Shown in pieces: positions 9,593 to 18,359 of a stretch of DNA of 64,000 nt (position 1 is its first letter; each line of letters starts with the position of its first letter). A program made the translations under genes and the position numbers. The stretch spans positions 1 through 64,000 of the forward strand of contig NZ_CAJHBI010000001.1 in NCBI RefSeq assembly GCF_904846605.1, given 5' to 3'. The notes under the pieces are model-generated. The model was not told the DNA's origin and made no database searches. It saw only the letters and a list, made by a program, of their open reading frames with translations. The DNA is from Psychrobacter sp. 72-O-c (GTDB lineage: Bacteria; Pseudomonadota; Gammaproteobacteria; Pseudomonadales; Moraxellaceae).

Positions 9593-11005
9593 CTAAGTAT
9601 TAACATCATCATACCCTTCATCATCACTAAGCTTCATACCTAAGCGCTCTACTCGCCTATCCATCATTTGCCGTGCCAGTGCCTGCATGTCTTCTACTCG
9701 GTCTATCTCATCAACAATTTCAAGACCTAATAAAGTTTCGAACACATCTTCTAAAGTAACCAGTCCTTTTACTTCACCATACTCACCGACGGTAATAGCG
9801 ATATGAATACGATTTTTTAGCATCAAATCTAATAAATCAAACAGCTTCATTTTTGAGAATACATAAGTAATGTCTCGTTGAAACTGAGTCAATGGCTTGT
9901 GCATGGCATGATTAACTTTCGCTAATAGCATATCCGTTTTTAATACAAATCCGGTGATATTATCAAGCTCACCATCATAGATTGGCAAGCGTGAAAAAGT
10001 TAATTTTGGTCGATCAGCCATTACTTCGGCAATAGTTTTGGTTTGCTCAAACGCCAGCATTACCGAGCGCGGCGTCATAATATCCTCAACCTTAATCGCG
10101 CCGAACGCTAATAAGTTACGAATGATACGCGCCTCTAGCGGATCGATTTGGCCTGCTTCCTCACCGATACTGGCAAGGGCAGAAAACTCTCGACGACTAA
10201 AAACGTTAGCCTCTTTACCGCGTACCAAGAACCTAGTCAAACGCTCGGACAACCAAATAATCGGGTATAAAATGACAATAATACCGCGTACAAAATAGGT
10301 TACCAGACCGCTTAGCTGTCGCCAATACATAGTACCTAACGTTTTTGGGATAATCTCTGAGAATATCAAAATAGCAAAGGTCATGATCGCAGAGAATACC
10401 CCAAACCAGGCGCTGCCGAAAACGATCGTTGCCTGCGCACCTGCTCCAATAGAGCCTAAGGTATGAGCCATAGTATTCAGGGTCAAAATAGCAGCTAGCG
10501 ACTGATCGATATTATCGACTTTTAGGCGTCTTAGCATGTCTGCTTTTTTAGGATTGCTTTCCTGAACATCGGCAATATATGAAGGAGTCATGGTCAGTAG
10601 TGCAGCTTCTGCCAATGAGCAGATAAAGGAGATACCAATGGCTATTAAAACAAACAGCATCAGAAATAGGACATTGGCAGTGGTTGGCTCTGCTAGCGTC
10701 TCGGCTGCCATTGCAGGATAAGGCAACATCGTCACCAGCATTGCTAACAGTAAAGTTGCAAGTGCTCCTATAGCTCCAAAACGGCCTTGATAGCGCGTCG
10801 TCGGGGGAGGTTTAGCAGACGCTTCTTTACGATAAGCGCGTGGACGACACAAACGTGGTGTAAACAAAAAAGTGGTGGACAAGTTAGGTAACCTAAACAA
10901 AAAGAGAGAACGAAAAAGGATGAAATCTGCGACCATATATAAAACATTAACTAAGTACTGTTTATCATCTATCTCACTAAAAACTGCTACTAAACACGGC
11001 ATCAA
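9593..11005 (-). CDS. CNNM-type (DUF21) transmembrane protein with CBS pair
   Basis: This is a membrane protein of the CNNM/CorC-HlyC family, linked to Mg2+ or other divalent cation transport. The DUF21 domain (about 113-285) contains several membrane helices and the family signatures CSLAEAALLTMTPS and FSEIIPKTLG. A CBS pair follows (about 310-430: VEDIMTPRSVM, VKGLVTLEDVFETLLGLEIVDEID). The C-terminal CorC/HlyC domain often found after the CBS pair is absent; the protein ends about 35 residues later. The start is uncertain: the frame opens at a TTG/ATG pair, but residues 24 (ATG at 10936) and later Mets are alternatives. None has a good ribosome site. An extra hydrophobic segment (GALATLLLAMLVTMLP) precedes DUF21 and ends in AMA, so it may be a signal peptide. 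Confidence 0.82.
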   Translation of the reverse strand: MMPCLVAVFSEIDDKQYLVNVLYMVADFILFRSLFLFRLPNLSTTFLFTPRLCRPRAYRKEASAKPPPTTRYQGRFGAIGALATLLLAMLVTMLPYPAMAAETLAEPTTANVLFLMLFVLIAIGISFICSLAEAALLTMTPSYIADVQESNPKKADMLRRLKVDNIDQSLAAILTLNTMAHTLGSIGAGAQATIVFGSAWFGVFSAIMTFAILIFSEIIPKTLGTMYWRQLSGLVTYFVRGIIVILYPIIWLSERLTRFLVRGKEANVFSRREFSALASIGEEAGQIDPLEARIIRNLLAFGAIKVEDIMTPRSVMLAFEQTKTIAEVMADRPKLTFSRLPIYDGELDNITGFVLKTDMLLAKVNHAMHKPLTQFQRDITYVFSKMKLFDLLDLMLKNRIHIAITVGEYGEVKGLVTLEDVFETLLGLEIVDEIDRVEDMQALARQMMDRRVERLGMKLSDDEGYDDVNT

Positions 11006-11453
11006 TTGATATTACTAATCAATTTTTATAAAATTTAGTAGAGATAAAAATAGCCATTTGATATTAGCATTGATACTGCTGTTTAACAATAATTTGTGAT
11101 GATATCTGTTTTTTTCATGCTATCTGTTTTTCAAAAACAACAATTTATTATAGATAAACTAATGTAAAGTAAATACAGCACTTAAGTATGACTGTTAATA
11201 TTAACACCGCTCGTTATTACAGTCGATGTTTATGGCATCTCATACGCCTGAATTCAATATCTATCTGCCTATTAGTTTTGTACATTCTCCTCTTTAATAG
11301 GCCAAAAGGATTGTCGTGATAGATAACGACTGATAGTATGCCGATGCGTCAAGAAAAATACGTTCATCCCATGATTAACAGTTACTAAGTCTGGTATTTT
11401 TTGTTACTATGCGTCTAATTTTATTATTGTCTATTATATATTGAGAGAGAGAT
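11006..11453. other. Divergent promoter region between the CNNM gene and yajC
   Basis: This is an AT-rich stretch without a credible gene or RNA. It must hold the promoters for the minus-strand CNNM gene and plus-strand yajC. The yajC ribosome site GAGAGAGA closes it. Confidence 0.45.
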
Positions 11454-11732
11454 ATGGAAGTATTCGGTCAAATCTTATTACCAGTAGCATTTTTTGCCAT
11501 TTTTTACTTTTTGGTAATCCGTCCGCAGTCTAAACGTACTAAAGAACACCGCGCGATGGTCAGCTCTTTAACCGTTGGCAGTGAAATAATCTTTGCGGGT
11601 GGTCTGATGGGTCGTATTAAAAGTCTTGAAGATATCTATGCCGTTGTTAGCTTAAACAATAATACCGATGTTAAGGTGCAACGCGCGTCTGTGATTTCAG
11701 TGTTGCCTAAAGGTACTATTGAGAGCGTATAA
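11454..11732 (+). CDS. yajC: Preprotein translocase subunit YajC
   Basis: YajC is the small single-pass component of the SecD-SecF-YajC complex that helps the SecYEG channel. The 92 residues begin with one membrane helix (ILLPVAFFAIFYFLVIRPQSKR), followed by a cytosolic domain with the family pattern L-x-x-G-S-E-I-I-F-A-G-G-L-M-G-R-I. Length and order are standard. GAGAGAG precedes the ATG. Tgt and QueA, which often sit before yajC, are not upstream here. A hairpin terminator lies 119 bases after the stop, so yajC may be a separate transcript from secDF. Confidence 0.95.
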   Translation: MEVFGQILLPVAFFAIFYFLVIRPQSKRTKEHRAMVSSLTVGSEIIFAGGLMGRIKSLEDIYAVVSLNNNTDVKVQRASVISVLPKGTIESV

Positions 11733-11850
11733 ATAACAGCGATTATGACTTATGGTAGTTGTTAACAACCATGATTGATCACAGTCAGATTTGATTACTT
11801 TCTGACTGCTATTAGAGTCGTTGTATTTATCTATTATCATCGTATTTATA

Positions 11851-11881
11851 AAAATGACCGTTCATTGTTTACGGTCATTTT
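11851..11881 (+). terminator. Hairpin terminator after yajC
   Basis: Perfect 10-base arms (AAATGACCGT and its complement) enclose a 9-base loop and end in TTTTA. It separates yajC from secD, which is unusual because these genes are commonly cotranscribed. Confidence 0.65.
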
Positions 11882-12259
11882 ATGCTATTAGCCAGTCAAT
11901 TAAAGCAAGAATACAGTCAAACAGGCTTCATTTAATGGGCTTGTCGTTACACCTTAAATTTTTAGAAATGGCTCAACTAGTTTTATAAATAACTTAACTT
12001 GCAGTTATAAAAGTAATATAAGCTTTTAGAAAAAGCTAAGTAGCTATTCTTAGAAGCTATATCGCTTTGCACCTTAAAATATTTTATACGCTACCGTTTT
12101 ATGCTCTATTATCATAGCGGATGATCGCGATGGTGGGCAATTGCAAATGATAAAGATGCCAATTACTAAACATGGCAGTCACCCATTGCGATCGCTAACA
12201 TCCCATCTGCTAACTTGTGGCCTGCGTCGCCAGTACTTTATCAACCTAAAGAAGTGATT
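11882..12259. other. secD leader region
   Basis: This 380-base stretch separates the yajC terminator from secD. It contains an imperfect inverted repeat (around 12119-12135 and 12181-12200, cores GCGATGGTG and CACCCATTGC). It also holds a 36-codon frame, 12147-12257, ending 2 bases before the secD ATG. Otherwise no gene is seen. Confidence 0.4.
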
Positions 12260-14137
12260 ATGCAATATCCCGCTTGGAAATATTTCGTCATCCTCATCGT
12301 GCTAATCGTTTCCGGTCTGTATGCTGCCCCAAACCTTTACCCTGATGAACCTGCCGTGCAGATCACCAGTGCAGCGGCAGGTACACAGCTGTCTGAGGGT
12401 ATCTTGACCCAGTCACAAAGCCTGCTAGAAGAAGCTGGCGTGAGCTATCATGATGGCACATTTGAGGGTAATAGTGCCTTGGTACGCGTCGACAATCCAG
12501 TCGAGCAGCTCAAAGCACAAGAAGCATTAAGACAGAACTTGGGTGATGACTATGTGGTGGCACTCAACTTAGCGCAGACAACGCCGCAGTGGCTACGTGA
12601 TATCGGTGCTAAACCGATGAAGCTAGGACTAGATTTACGTGGCGGTGTCCGCTTTGTGTTAGAAGTCGATATGGATAAGGCGCTCGAGCAGCGCCTAGAA
12701 AGTGCTAGCCGCGATGTGCGCCGTGAGCTACGTGCTGAGCGTATTGCGGTTAAGGGTATCAAAACACAGGCGCAAGGTATCGTGCTACATTTTGCCGATA
12801 CGGATATTCGTAATCGTGCCCAAAACATCCTACAAGGATCAATGGGTAATAACTTTAGTCTCCAATCCTCTATTGATGATCAAGGTCCGGCGCTAATCAT
12901 GGCGTATAACGATGCGACATTAGATGAGATTAACAGCTATGCGGTCAATCAGAACTTGACTACCTTGCGTAACCGAATCAGCGAGCTTGGTGTTACTGAA
13001 GCTTTAGTACAGTCACAAGGTGCCAGTCGTATTGTGGTTGAGCTGCCTGGTGTGCAAGATACTGCTGAGGCCAAGCGTGTGTTGGGTCGTACTGCAAACC
13101 TTGAATTCCGGATGGTGGCAGAAGACAGCGAAGACTTCATGGGCGGGATTCCGCCTGCTGGCACTGAAGCCTTTCCGTTTAGAACGCTTGATGGTCCACC
13201 AGTACTGTTAGATCGTCAAGCTATTGTCACTGGTGATAAAGTGACTAATGCTCAGACTGGTCTTGATGAAGGTGGTATGCCCGAAGTCAGTATCACCTTA
13301 GATAGTGCTGGCGGCAAGCTGATGCAAGATGCCACGCGTACTGCAGTTGGCCAGCAAATGGCCGTATTATTTATCGAAAACAAGCAAAAAATTACTTATG
13401 AAGAAGATCCTACTACTGGTGAGACGGTCGAAGTACGAACGCCTTATGCTGAAACTAAAGTGATCAACCGTGCCAATATTCAAGCAGTACTTGGCTCGTC
13501 TTTCCGTATTACTGGTTTAGACAGCAGTGCTGAAGCGGCAGAGCTTGCTTTGTTATTGCGCTCAGGCGCATTAGCGGCACCCATGTACTTCGTGGAAGAA
13601 CGCACTATCGGCCCGTCATTAGGACAAGAGAACATTGACAAAGGTCTGTTTTCTACCCAAGTTGGCTATCTGTTAGTTTTTGCCTTTATGATTATTTTTT
13701 ACCGCTTATTTGGTGTGATTGCTAATGTGGCACTGGCAGTTAACGTCATTATCATTATCGCTATCATGTCTATTTTAGGCTCATCACTGACCCTACCTGG
13801 TATTGCGGGTATCGTATTAACTATTGGTATGGCGGTCGATGCCAACGTGCTGATTTTTGAGCGCATACGCGAGGAGCTGGCAAATGGGGTGCGGCCCAAA
13901 TCTGCTATCGTGGCAGGCTTTGATCGTGCCTTTAGTAGTATTTTCGATGCCAACATCACCACTTTATTAGTCGCATTTATCCTGTTTGCTATTGGTACCG
14001 GTCCAATTAAAGGTTTTGCGATCACTTTAGCAATTGGTATTATTAGCTCATTATTTACTGCAATTTTAGTCACGCGGGCACTGGTACAAATTGCTTACGG
14101 TAAGCGCAAATCTATCAAACGTTTGAGCATCGGCTAG
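12260..14137 (+). CDS. secD: Protein translocase subunit SecD
   Basis: SecD is the larger RND-fold subunit of SecDF, which uses the proton gradient to pull secreted proteins through SecYEG. The start at 12260 gives MQYPAWKYFVILIVLIVSG, the usual N-terminal membrane helix, with AAAGAAG upstream; a TTG 15 codons earlier is less likely. A large periplasmic P1 domain follows, with the marker LGLDLRGGVRFVLEVD. Five further helices lie at the C-terminus with the motif GMAVDANVLIFERIREEL, whose Asp is needed for proton flow in the family. The length (625) is normal. The secF start is 9 bases after the stop, so the two are co-translated. Confidence 0.97.
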   Translation: MQYPAWKYFVILIVLIVSGLYAAPNLYPDEPAVQITSAAAGTQLSEGILTQSQSLLEEAGVSYHDGTFEGNSALVRVDNPVEQLKAQEALRQNLGDDYVVALNLAQTTPQWLRDIGAKPMKLGLDLRGGVRFVLEVDMDKALEQRLESASRDVRRELRAERIAVKGIKTQAQGIVLHFADTDIRNRAQNILQGSMGNNFSLQSSIDDQGPALIMAYNDATLDEINSYAVNQNLTTLRNRISELGVTEALVQSQGASRIVVELPGVQDTAEAKRVLGRTANLEFRMVAEDSEDFMGGIPPAGTEAFPFRTLDGPPVLLDRQAIVTGDKVTNAQTGLDEGGMPEVSITLDSAGGKLMQDATRTAVGQQMAVLFIENKQKITYEEDPTTGETVEVRTPYAETKVINRANIQAVLGSSFRITGLDSSAEAAELALLLRSGALAAPMYFVEERTIGPSLGQENIDKGLFSTQVGYLLVFAFMIIFYRLFGVIANVALAVNVIIIIAIMSILGSSLTLPGIAGIVLTIGMAVDANVLIFERIREELANGVRPKSAIVAGFDRAFSSIFDANITTLLVAFILFAIGTGPIKGFAITLAIGIISSLFTAILVTRALVQIAYGKRKSIKRLSIG

Positions 14138-14146
14138 GAGAAACAT

Positions 14147-15409
14147 ATGGCGATTGAAAAGAATAATCCCACGAAAAAACCAAACACGCCGACCTCGAAC
14201 AGCTCAGGCGGTGGTTCAGATGACGATAAACGTCGCCGCCGTAATAAGCCGCGCCGTGATGGTAAAGGTAGCAACAACCAAACCAATAAGTCTACTGCTT
14301 CGAAATCGAGTAAAGGCAAAGGTCGTCGCGCCGGTCAAAACAGTCAAGCATTAGCAACACAAGGTCCTAATTCTACTACTGATATCGATCCTAATATCTC
14401 GGCAGATGACGCAGCTGATGACGCGGCAGCAAAAGCAGAAGGTGGCATCAAAGCCATTGGCAATCAGCGCCTCATTCCCTTTATGAGTTTAGAAAAGCCG
14501 ATGGCGATTTTATCTATCGTTTTAATTATCGGTAGTATTCTGGCTATTGCGATTAATGGCCTTAACCTAGGTCTTGACTTTACCGGCGGGGTCTCAGCAG
14601 ATGTGCGCTATGAGCAGCCAGCTGAACAAGTGGAAGTGGTTAAAGCACTTGCTGATAATGGCTTTGATGATTCCGTAGTGCAGTATCTTGGTACACGCCA
14701 AGAGCTGTTAGTGCGCCTGCCACCACAGTCAGATAATATCAATGGCCTAAATGCTAGTTTGAATCAAGCGCTTGATTTACCCAATAATAATGCTGAAATT
14801 AGTAACGTTAATATTATTGGTAGCCAAGTCGGCAACGAGGTGTACTTAAACTCATTAATGGCAGTGGCCTTAGCGCTAACCTGTATGCTGGGCTATGTTG
14901 CCCTACGCTTCCAGTTTAAGCTAGCAATAGGCGCAGTAGCTGCCCTCTTCCATGATGCTATTGTGACGGTCGGTGTTTTTGCATTATTCGGTTTCCCATT
15001 TGACTTAACAGTACTGGCCGCTGTACTCGCGCTTATCGGTTATTCATTGAACGATACTATTGTCGTCTATGACCGTATTCGCGAAAACTTTCGCCGCGTC
15101 CGTGGTATCAGCCCTCGTCAAACGATTGATTTATCATTAACAGAAACCTTACGCCGTACCATTATGACCATCTCAACAGTGATGTTAGTGGTGTTAGCCA
15201 TGATGTTCCTAGGCGGTGATGGTTTATTCTGGTTCGCGGTAGCACTGTTCATTGGCTTGATTGCGGGTACTTATTCTTCAATCTATATTTCAAGCTCTAT
15301 TCCTCTAAGTATGGGATTATCACGTGATGATTTTGTGGTAAAAGTAAAACCAGAGTTTGAAGAAGAAATTGTTACCTTTAATGATCCAAAGATGTTTGAA
15401 CAAGATTGA
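14147..15409 (+). CDS. secF: Protein translocase subunit SecF with long basic N-terminal extension
   Basis: SecF pairs with SecD in the inner membrane. The core starts near residue 110 (FMSLEKPMAILSIVLIIGSI, first helix) and shows LGLDFTGGVSADVRYEQP and the proton-path region GYSLNDTIVVYDRIRENFR. Residues 1-108 are an addition not found in E. coli SecF (323 residues). They comprise a Lys/Arg/Asn/Ser-rich stretch (DDDKRRRRNKPRRDGKG) and then an Asp/Ala-rich acidic part. Being ahead of the first helix, they would lie in the cytoplasm and are probably disordered. TAGGAG sits 5 bases before the ATG, supporting this start rather than an internal one. Operon with secD. Confidence 0.95.
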   Translation: MAIEKNNPTKKPNTPTSNSSGGGSDDDKRRRRNKPRRDGKGSNNQTNKSTASKSSKGKGRRAGQNSQALATQGPNSTTDIDPNISADDAADDAAAKAEGGIKAIGNQRLIPFMSLEKPMAILSIVLIIGSILAIAINGLNLGLDFTGGVSADVRYEQPAEQVEVVKALADNGFDDSVVQYLGTRQELLVRLPPQSDNINGLNASLNQALDLPNNNAEISNVNIIGSQVGNEVYLNSLMAVALALTCMLGYVALRFQFKLAIGAVAALFHDAIVTVGVFALFGFPFDLTVLAAVLALIGYSLNDTIVVYDRIRENFRRVRGISPRQTIDLSLTETLRRTIMTISTVMLVVLAMMFLGGDGLFWFAVALFIGLIAGTYSSIYISSSIPLSMGLSRDDFVVKVKPEFEEEIVTFNDPKMFEQD

Positions 15410-15470
15410 TAGTTAATTAGGGCTAACAGTCAAAATTTTTAGTCTATTAACCTTATAAGTATTATCATGA

Positions 15471-15499
15471 CAAAAGCACCTAATAAATAGGTGCTTTTG
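15471..15499 (+). terminator. Hairpin terminator after secF
   Basis: Perfect 11-base arms CAAAAGCACCT and AGGTGCTTTTG enclose a 7-base AT loop. The right arm itself supplies a T4 run. It lies about 60 bases after the secF stop. Confidence 0.8.
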
Positions 15500-15607
15500 T
15501 CTTTATGTGACTATCGAATCGTAGCTTTTTTAGAGCACTCCCACCCTATCGCCAAAGTTTAAGGTGACGGGCAACATTTTCTGTGTTTCAGCATAAGCGA
15601 CCCTAGA

Positions 15608-17044
15608 ATGCCAACTGCTACGCCGTCTCGCGCCATGCCGCCTATTGATACCCGCTACTCGCGGATCATTGCCATTGCCTTGCCGGTCTTATTGGCCAAT
15701 CTAGCCATGCCGCTACAAAGCGTCATTGATACGGCGATTGTTGGCAATATGAACGATACGGCTAAGCTTGCGGGTATGGGTTTGGCGATACAGCTGTTGT
15801 CTCTATTACTGGTTAGCTTTAATTTTTTGCAATATGCCTCATCTGGGCTGTCCGCTCAGGCACTAGGGCAACTGGCTAATAATGGTGAGCCGTCGACAAC
15901 CAACACCTCGAAAAATGACACCTCAAGTAATAAGCTGCAGAAGCAATCACCACTACTGTCTATTTTACAGCGAGCATTAGTATTAGCGTTTATCATTGGG
16001 GCAATACTACTACTCGCTAAACCGTGGCTGATTGATTTTGGTTTACAAGCGTTATCAGCCAATCCTAAAAGTGGACTTGCGGCAAAAATTTATCTAGACG
16101 TACGATTTTGGGGTGTGATAGCTGAGCTGATGAACTTTGCTTTTATTGGCTGGTTTGCAGGGCAAGGTAAGACCCGTTATATGCTATATCAACAAGGTTT
16201 TATCGCGATACTCAATATCATTCTTACCTTGTTCTTTGTCTATGGCATGCAGATGGGACTGGTAGGCGTGGCACTAGGGACGACTATCGCCTTCTGGTTG
16301 GGAGTTGTTCTAGCTTTATGGCTGAGCCGCCGTCACTTGCAACTGACCTGGAGAGCGCTATTTACCGCTGACCCGCAACATTTTGCTAAAGAGAAAATGC
16401 TTAGGCTATTTTCGCTAAATAAAGATATTTTTATTCGCACGTTAATTTTAACCTTAAGCTTTGCATGGATAACACGCTTATCGGCTCAGAGTGGCGATTT
16501 GATACTGGCCGCCAATGCTATTTTATTACAAGTGTTAAGCATTTCAGCCTTTGCGCTTGATGGCGTGGCGGTCTCAGCAGAGACGTTGAGTGGTCAGGCC
16601 GCAGGACGGCGTGATTGGCCGCGCTTTCGTATTATTGTCAAGCGCACCGGTGTGGTCAGCTACGGTCTTGCCTTGATATTAAGCGCGATATGGTGGCTTG
16701 CGATGCCAACATATTTGCAACTAATGACCAATATTGAGCCAGTCTTTACCCTTGCTTATAATTATCATGTGTATGCGGTATTGCTACCCTTAATCGGTGT
16801 CGGGGCATATTGGCTCGATGGAATATTCTTTGGATTAACCGCTGGCAATGTGATTCGTAATGCAGCATTAATATTAGCCGTTATCTTTTTTCCGCTCAGC
16901 TGGCTACTCTATCAACAATGGGGTATGACCGGTATTTGGCTAAGTGTTTGGTGCTTATTACTCCTACGGTTCATTATTCTTAGTGGATTTTTATACCGCG
17001 CTCATATCACTGGTAGCTATGAAAAATTACAGCCCCATTTATAA
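15608..17044 (+). CDS. MATE-family efflux transporter (DinF-like)
   Basis: This is a multidrug and toxin extrusion antiporter of 478 residues with about 12 membrane helices. It exchanges Na+ or H+ for drugs or metabolites. The N-terminal helix pair carries the MATE pattern ALPVLLANLAMPLQSVIDTAIVGN. The second half repeats the fold with ANAILLQVLSISAFALDGVAVSAETLSGQAAG, which resembles the DinF subfamily. A hydrophilic Asn/Ser/Thr/Lys-rich insert of about 27 residues lies around 92-118 between early helices. The ATG at 15608 has no clear ribosome site; the Met at 15638 is an alternative. Its stop overlaps a three-copy 16-base-period repeat (17039-17079). Substrate unknown. Confidence 0.88.
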   Translation: MPTATPSRAMPPIDTRYSRIIAIALPVLLANLAMPLQSVIDTAIVGNMNDTAKLAGMGLAIQLLSLLLVSFNFLQYASSGLSAQALGQLANNGEPSTTNTSKNDTSSNKLQKQSPLLSILQRALVLAFIIGAILLLAKPWLIDFGLQALSANPKSGLAAKIYLDVRFWGVIAELMNFAFIGWFAGQGKTRYMLYQQGFIAILNIILTLFFVYGMQMGLVGVALGTTIAFWLGVVLALWLSRRHLQLTWRALFTADPQHFAKEKMLRLFSLNKDIFIRTLILTLSFAWITRLSAQSGDLILAANAILLQVLSISAFALDGVAVSAETLSGQAAGRRDWPRFRIIVKRTGVVSYGLALILSAIWWLAMPTYLQLMTNIEPVFTLAYNYHVYAVLLPLIGVGAYWLDGIFFGLTAGNVIRNAALILAVIFFPLSWLLYQQWGMTGIWLSVWCLLLLRFIILSGFLYRAHITGSYEKLQPHL

Positions 17045-17079
17045 GCAGCACGAGTTATAAGCAATGCAAATTATAAGCA
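17039..17079. repeat. Three imperfect 16-base tandem copies at the end of the MATE gene
   Basis: TTATAAGCA recurs at 17039, 17055 and 17071, each followed by a related 7-base spacer. The first copy overlaps the stop codon. This looks like a local slippage duplication rather than a functional array. Confidence 0.7.
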
Positions 17080-17168
17080 GTACAACTATTTAAAAGTCGT
17101 CATTCATTATCAAACCAAAACAACGACTACAAAATTAATAATCGAGCTAGAAAAATTTAGGACATCCT

Positions 17169-17891
17169 GTGACCACTTATTCTAAGCAGCAACGAGAGCC
17201 GTCCTATCAATGGGCTGAAGGCTTTAAAAAAAGTATTCCGGTAGCGATGGGCTACCTGCCTGCGGGTATTGCCTTTGGCGTATTGGCTCAAGTTGCAGGC
17301 GTACCAATATGGGCGACCATTATGCTCAGTATCGTACTGTATGCGGGTGCCGCTCAATATGCCTGCTTGCCTATGCTTAGCGCCGGATTGCCAATTGGTA
17401 ATATCGCGACCAACATTGCCGCTATTAATTTACGCCACGTATTTTATGGTGTACCTCTATTACAATACTTACCAACCCATAAACTTGCCAAAACTTATTG
17501 CTTATTTGCCCTCACTGATGAGACTTTTTCAGTGATGACCAGTTTGCCTGCGAATACCCGGCAAGCACTTATACTGCCGGTAAGCTTATTTAACCAAAGC
17601 TGGTGGGTACTGGCGAGCGCCGTTGGAGTAATGATAGGCAGCGCTCTCAATGATCTAGTACCAAACTTGGACTTTGCGCTTATTTGTTTGTTTGTGATTT
17701 TAGCTTATGAGCAGTTTCAGAGTATTAAACGTTATTTTCCGATTGGAATTGCCGTTATCGCCTTAGTTATCGCCTCACTATTTACCAGTCATTGGTTGTT
17801 ATTAGTAGCGATTGCGATTTGTATGTTGCTGATCTTAACGCGTGCATTTTGGATACAGCGGACAGTAATAGGAGATTCTAATGACCAGTAG
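17169..17891 (+). CDS. azlC: AzlC family branched-chain amino acid export subunit
   Basis: AzlC and AzlD form a two-component inner-membrane exporter for branched-chain or related amino acids (YgaZ/YgaH in E. coli). The 240 residues include about six helices and the family start GFKKSIPVAMGYLPAGIAFGVLAQ plus LYAGAAQYACLPML and NLRHVFYGVPL. The start is GTG with TTTAGGACA upstream. The last 11 bases overlap azlD, which indicates translational coupling. Actual substrate is not evident from sequence. Confidence 0.93.
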   Translation: MTTYSKQQREPSYQWAEGFKKSIPVAMGYLPAGIAFGVLAQVAGVPIWATIMLSIVLYAGAAQYACLPMLSAGLPIGNIATNIAAINLRHVFYGVPLLQYLPTHKLAKTYCLFALTDETFSVMTSLPANTRQALILPVSLFNQSWWVLASAVGVMIGSALNDLVPNLDFALICLFVILAYEQFQSIKRYFPIGIAVIALVIASLFTSHWLLLVAIAICMLLILTRAFWIQRTVIGDSNDQ

Positions 17892-18240
17892 CTATCTGAT
17901 TTTCGCAACCTTGGCAATGGCAGGAGTCACGTTTATCACTCGTGCTATTCCAGCACTGATACCACAAAAACTACTTGATAAACCTTGGTTACATCGTCTT
18001 AATGAGAGTTTACCGCTATCCGTTTTGATATTATTAATCTTAACCAGTCTTTCTTACCAAGATTTATCAGCGAATATTGGCTTGAGTAGCACGGAGCTGC
18101 ATTTATTGTTGGCGCAAATTGGTGCCCTACTACTAGTGTTGCTGGTCTATCATGTCAGTCGCCAGCTGCTAGTGAGTATGGTGGTTGGTATCGCCGCTAT
18201 TAATGGGTTATTGTGGCTATTTAACTATTTTTTAGGTTAG
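17881..18240 (+). CDS. azlD: AzlD family branched-chain amino acid export subunit
   Basis: This is the small partner of AzlC, 119 residues with four predicted helices and the family pattern GVTFITRAIPALIPQKLL near the N-terminus. The ATG lies inside the end of azlC and is preceded by ATAGGAG. Such overlapping pairs are typical of azlCD/ygaZH. A strong hairpin follows 44 bases after the stop. Confidence 0.92.
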   Translation: MTSSYLIFATLAMAGVTFITRAIPALIPQKLLDKPWLHRLNESLPLSVLILLILTSLSYQDLSANIGLSSTELHLLLAQIGALLLVLLVYHVSRQLLVSMVVGIAAINGLLWLFNYFLG

Positions 18241-18283
18241 TTTATTGTTAGATGAGTTAGTACAAATTAACTTAGTTTTAACG

Positions 18284-18319
18284 AAAAAGGCTGAATTCCT
18301 TATAGAATTCAGCCTTTTT
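18284..18319. terminator. Hairpin terminator shared by azlD and purF
   Basis: Fifteen-base perfect arms (AAAAAGGCTGAATTC and complement) with a 6-base loop and A5/T5 edges lie between the two convergent genes. Confidence 0.92.
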
Positions 18320-18359
18320 GTATTTTAAAGTCAGTATTGTTTTTTAACCGTTTGGTAAA

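Noticed and set aside
12215..12259. Longer SecD start at TTG 12215
   Set aside because: The added 15 residues precede the usual N-terminal helix; ATG 12260 has AAAGAAG upstream and matches family starts.
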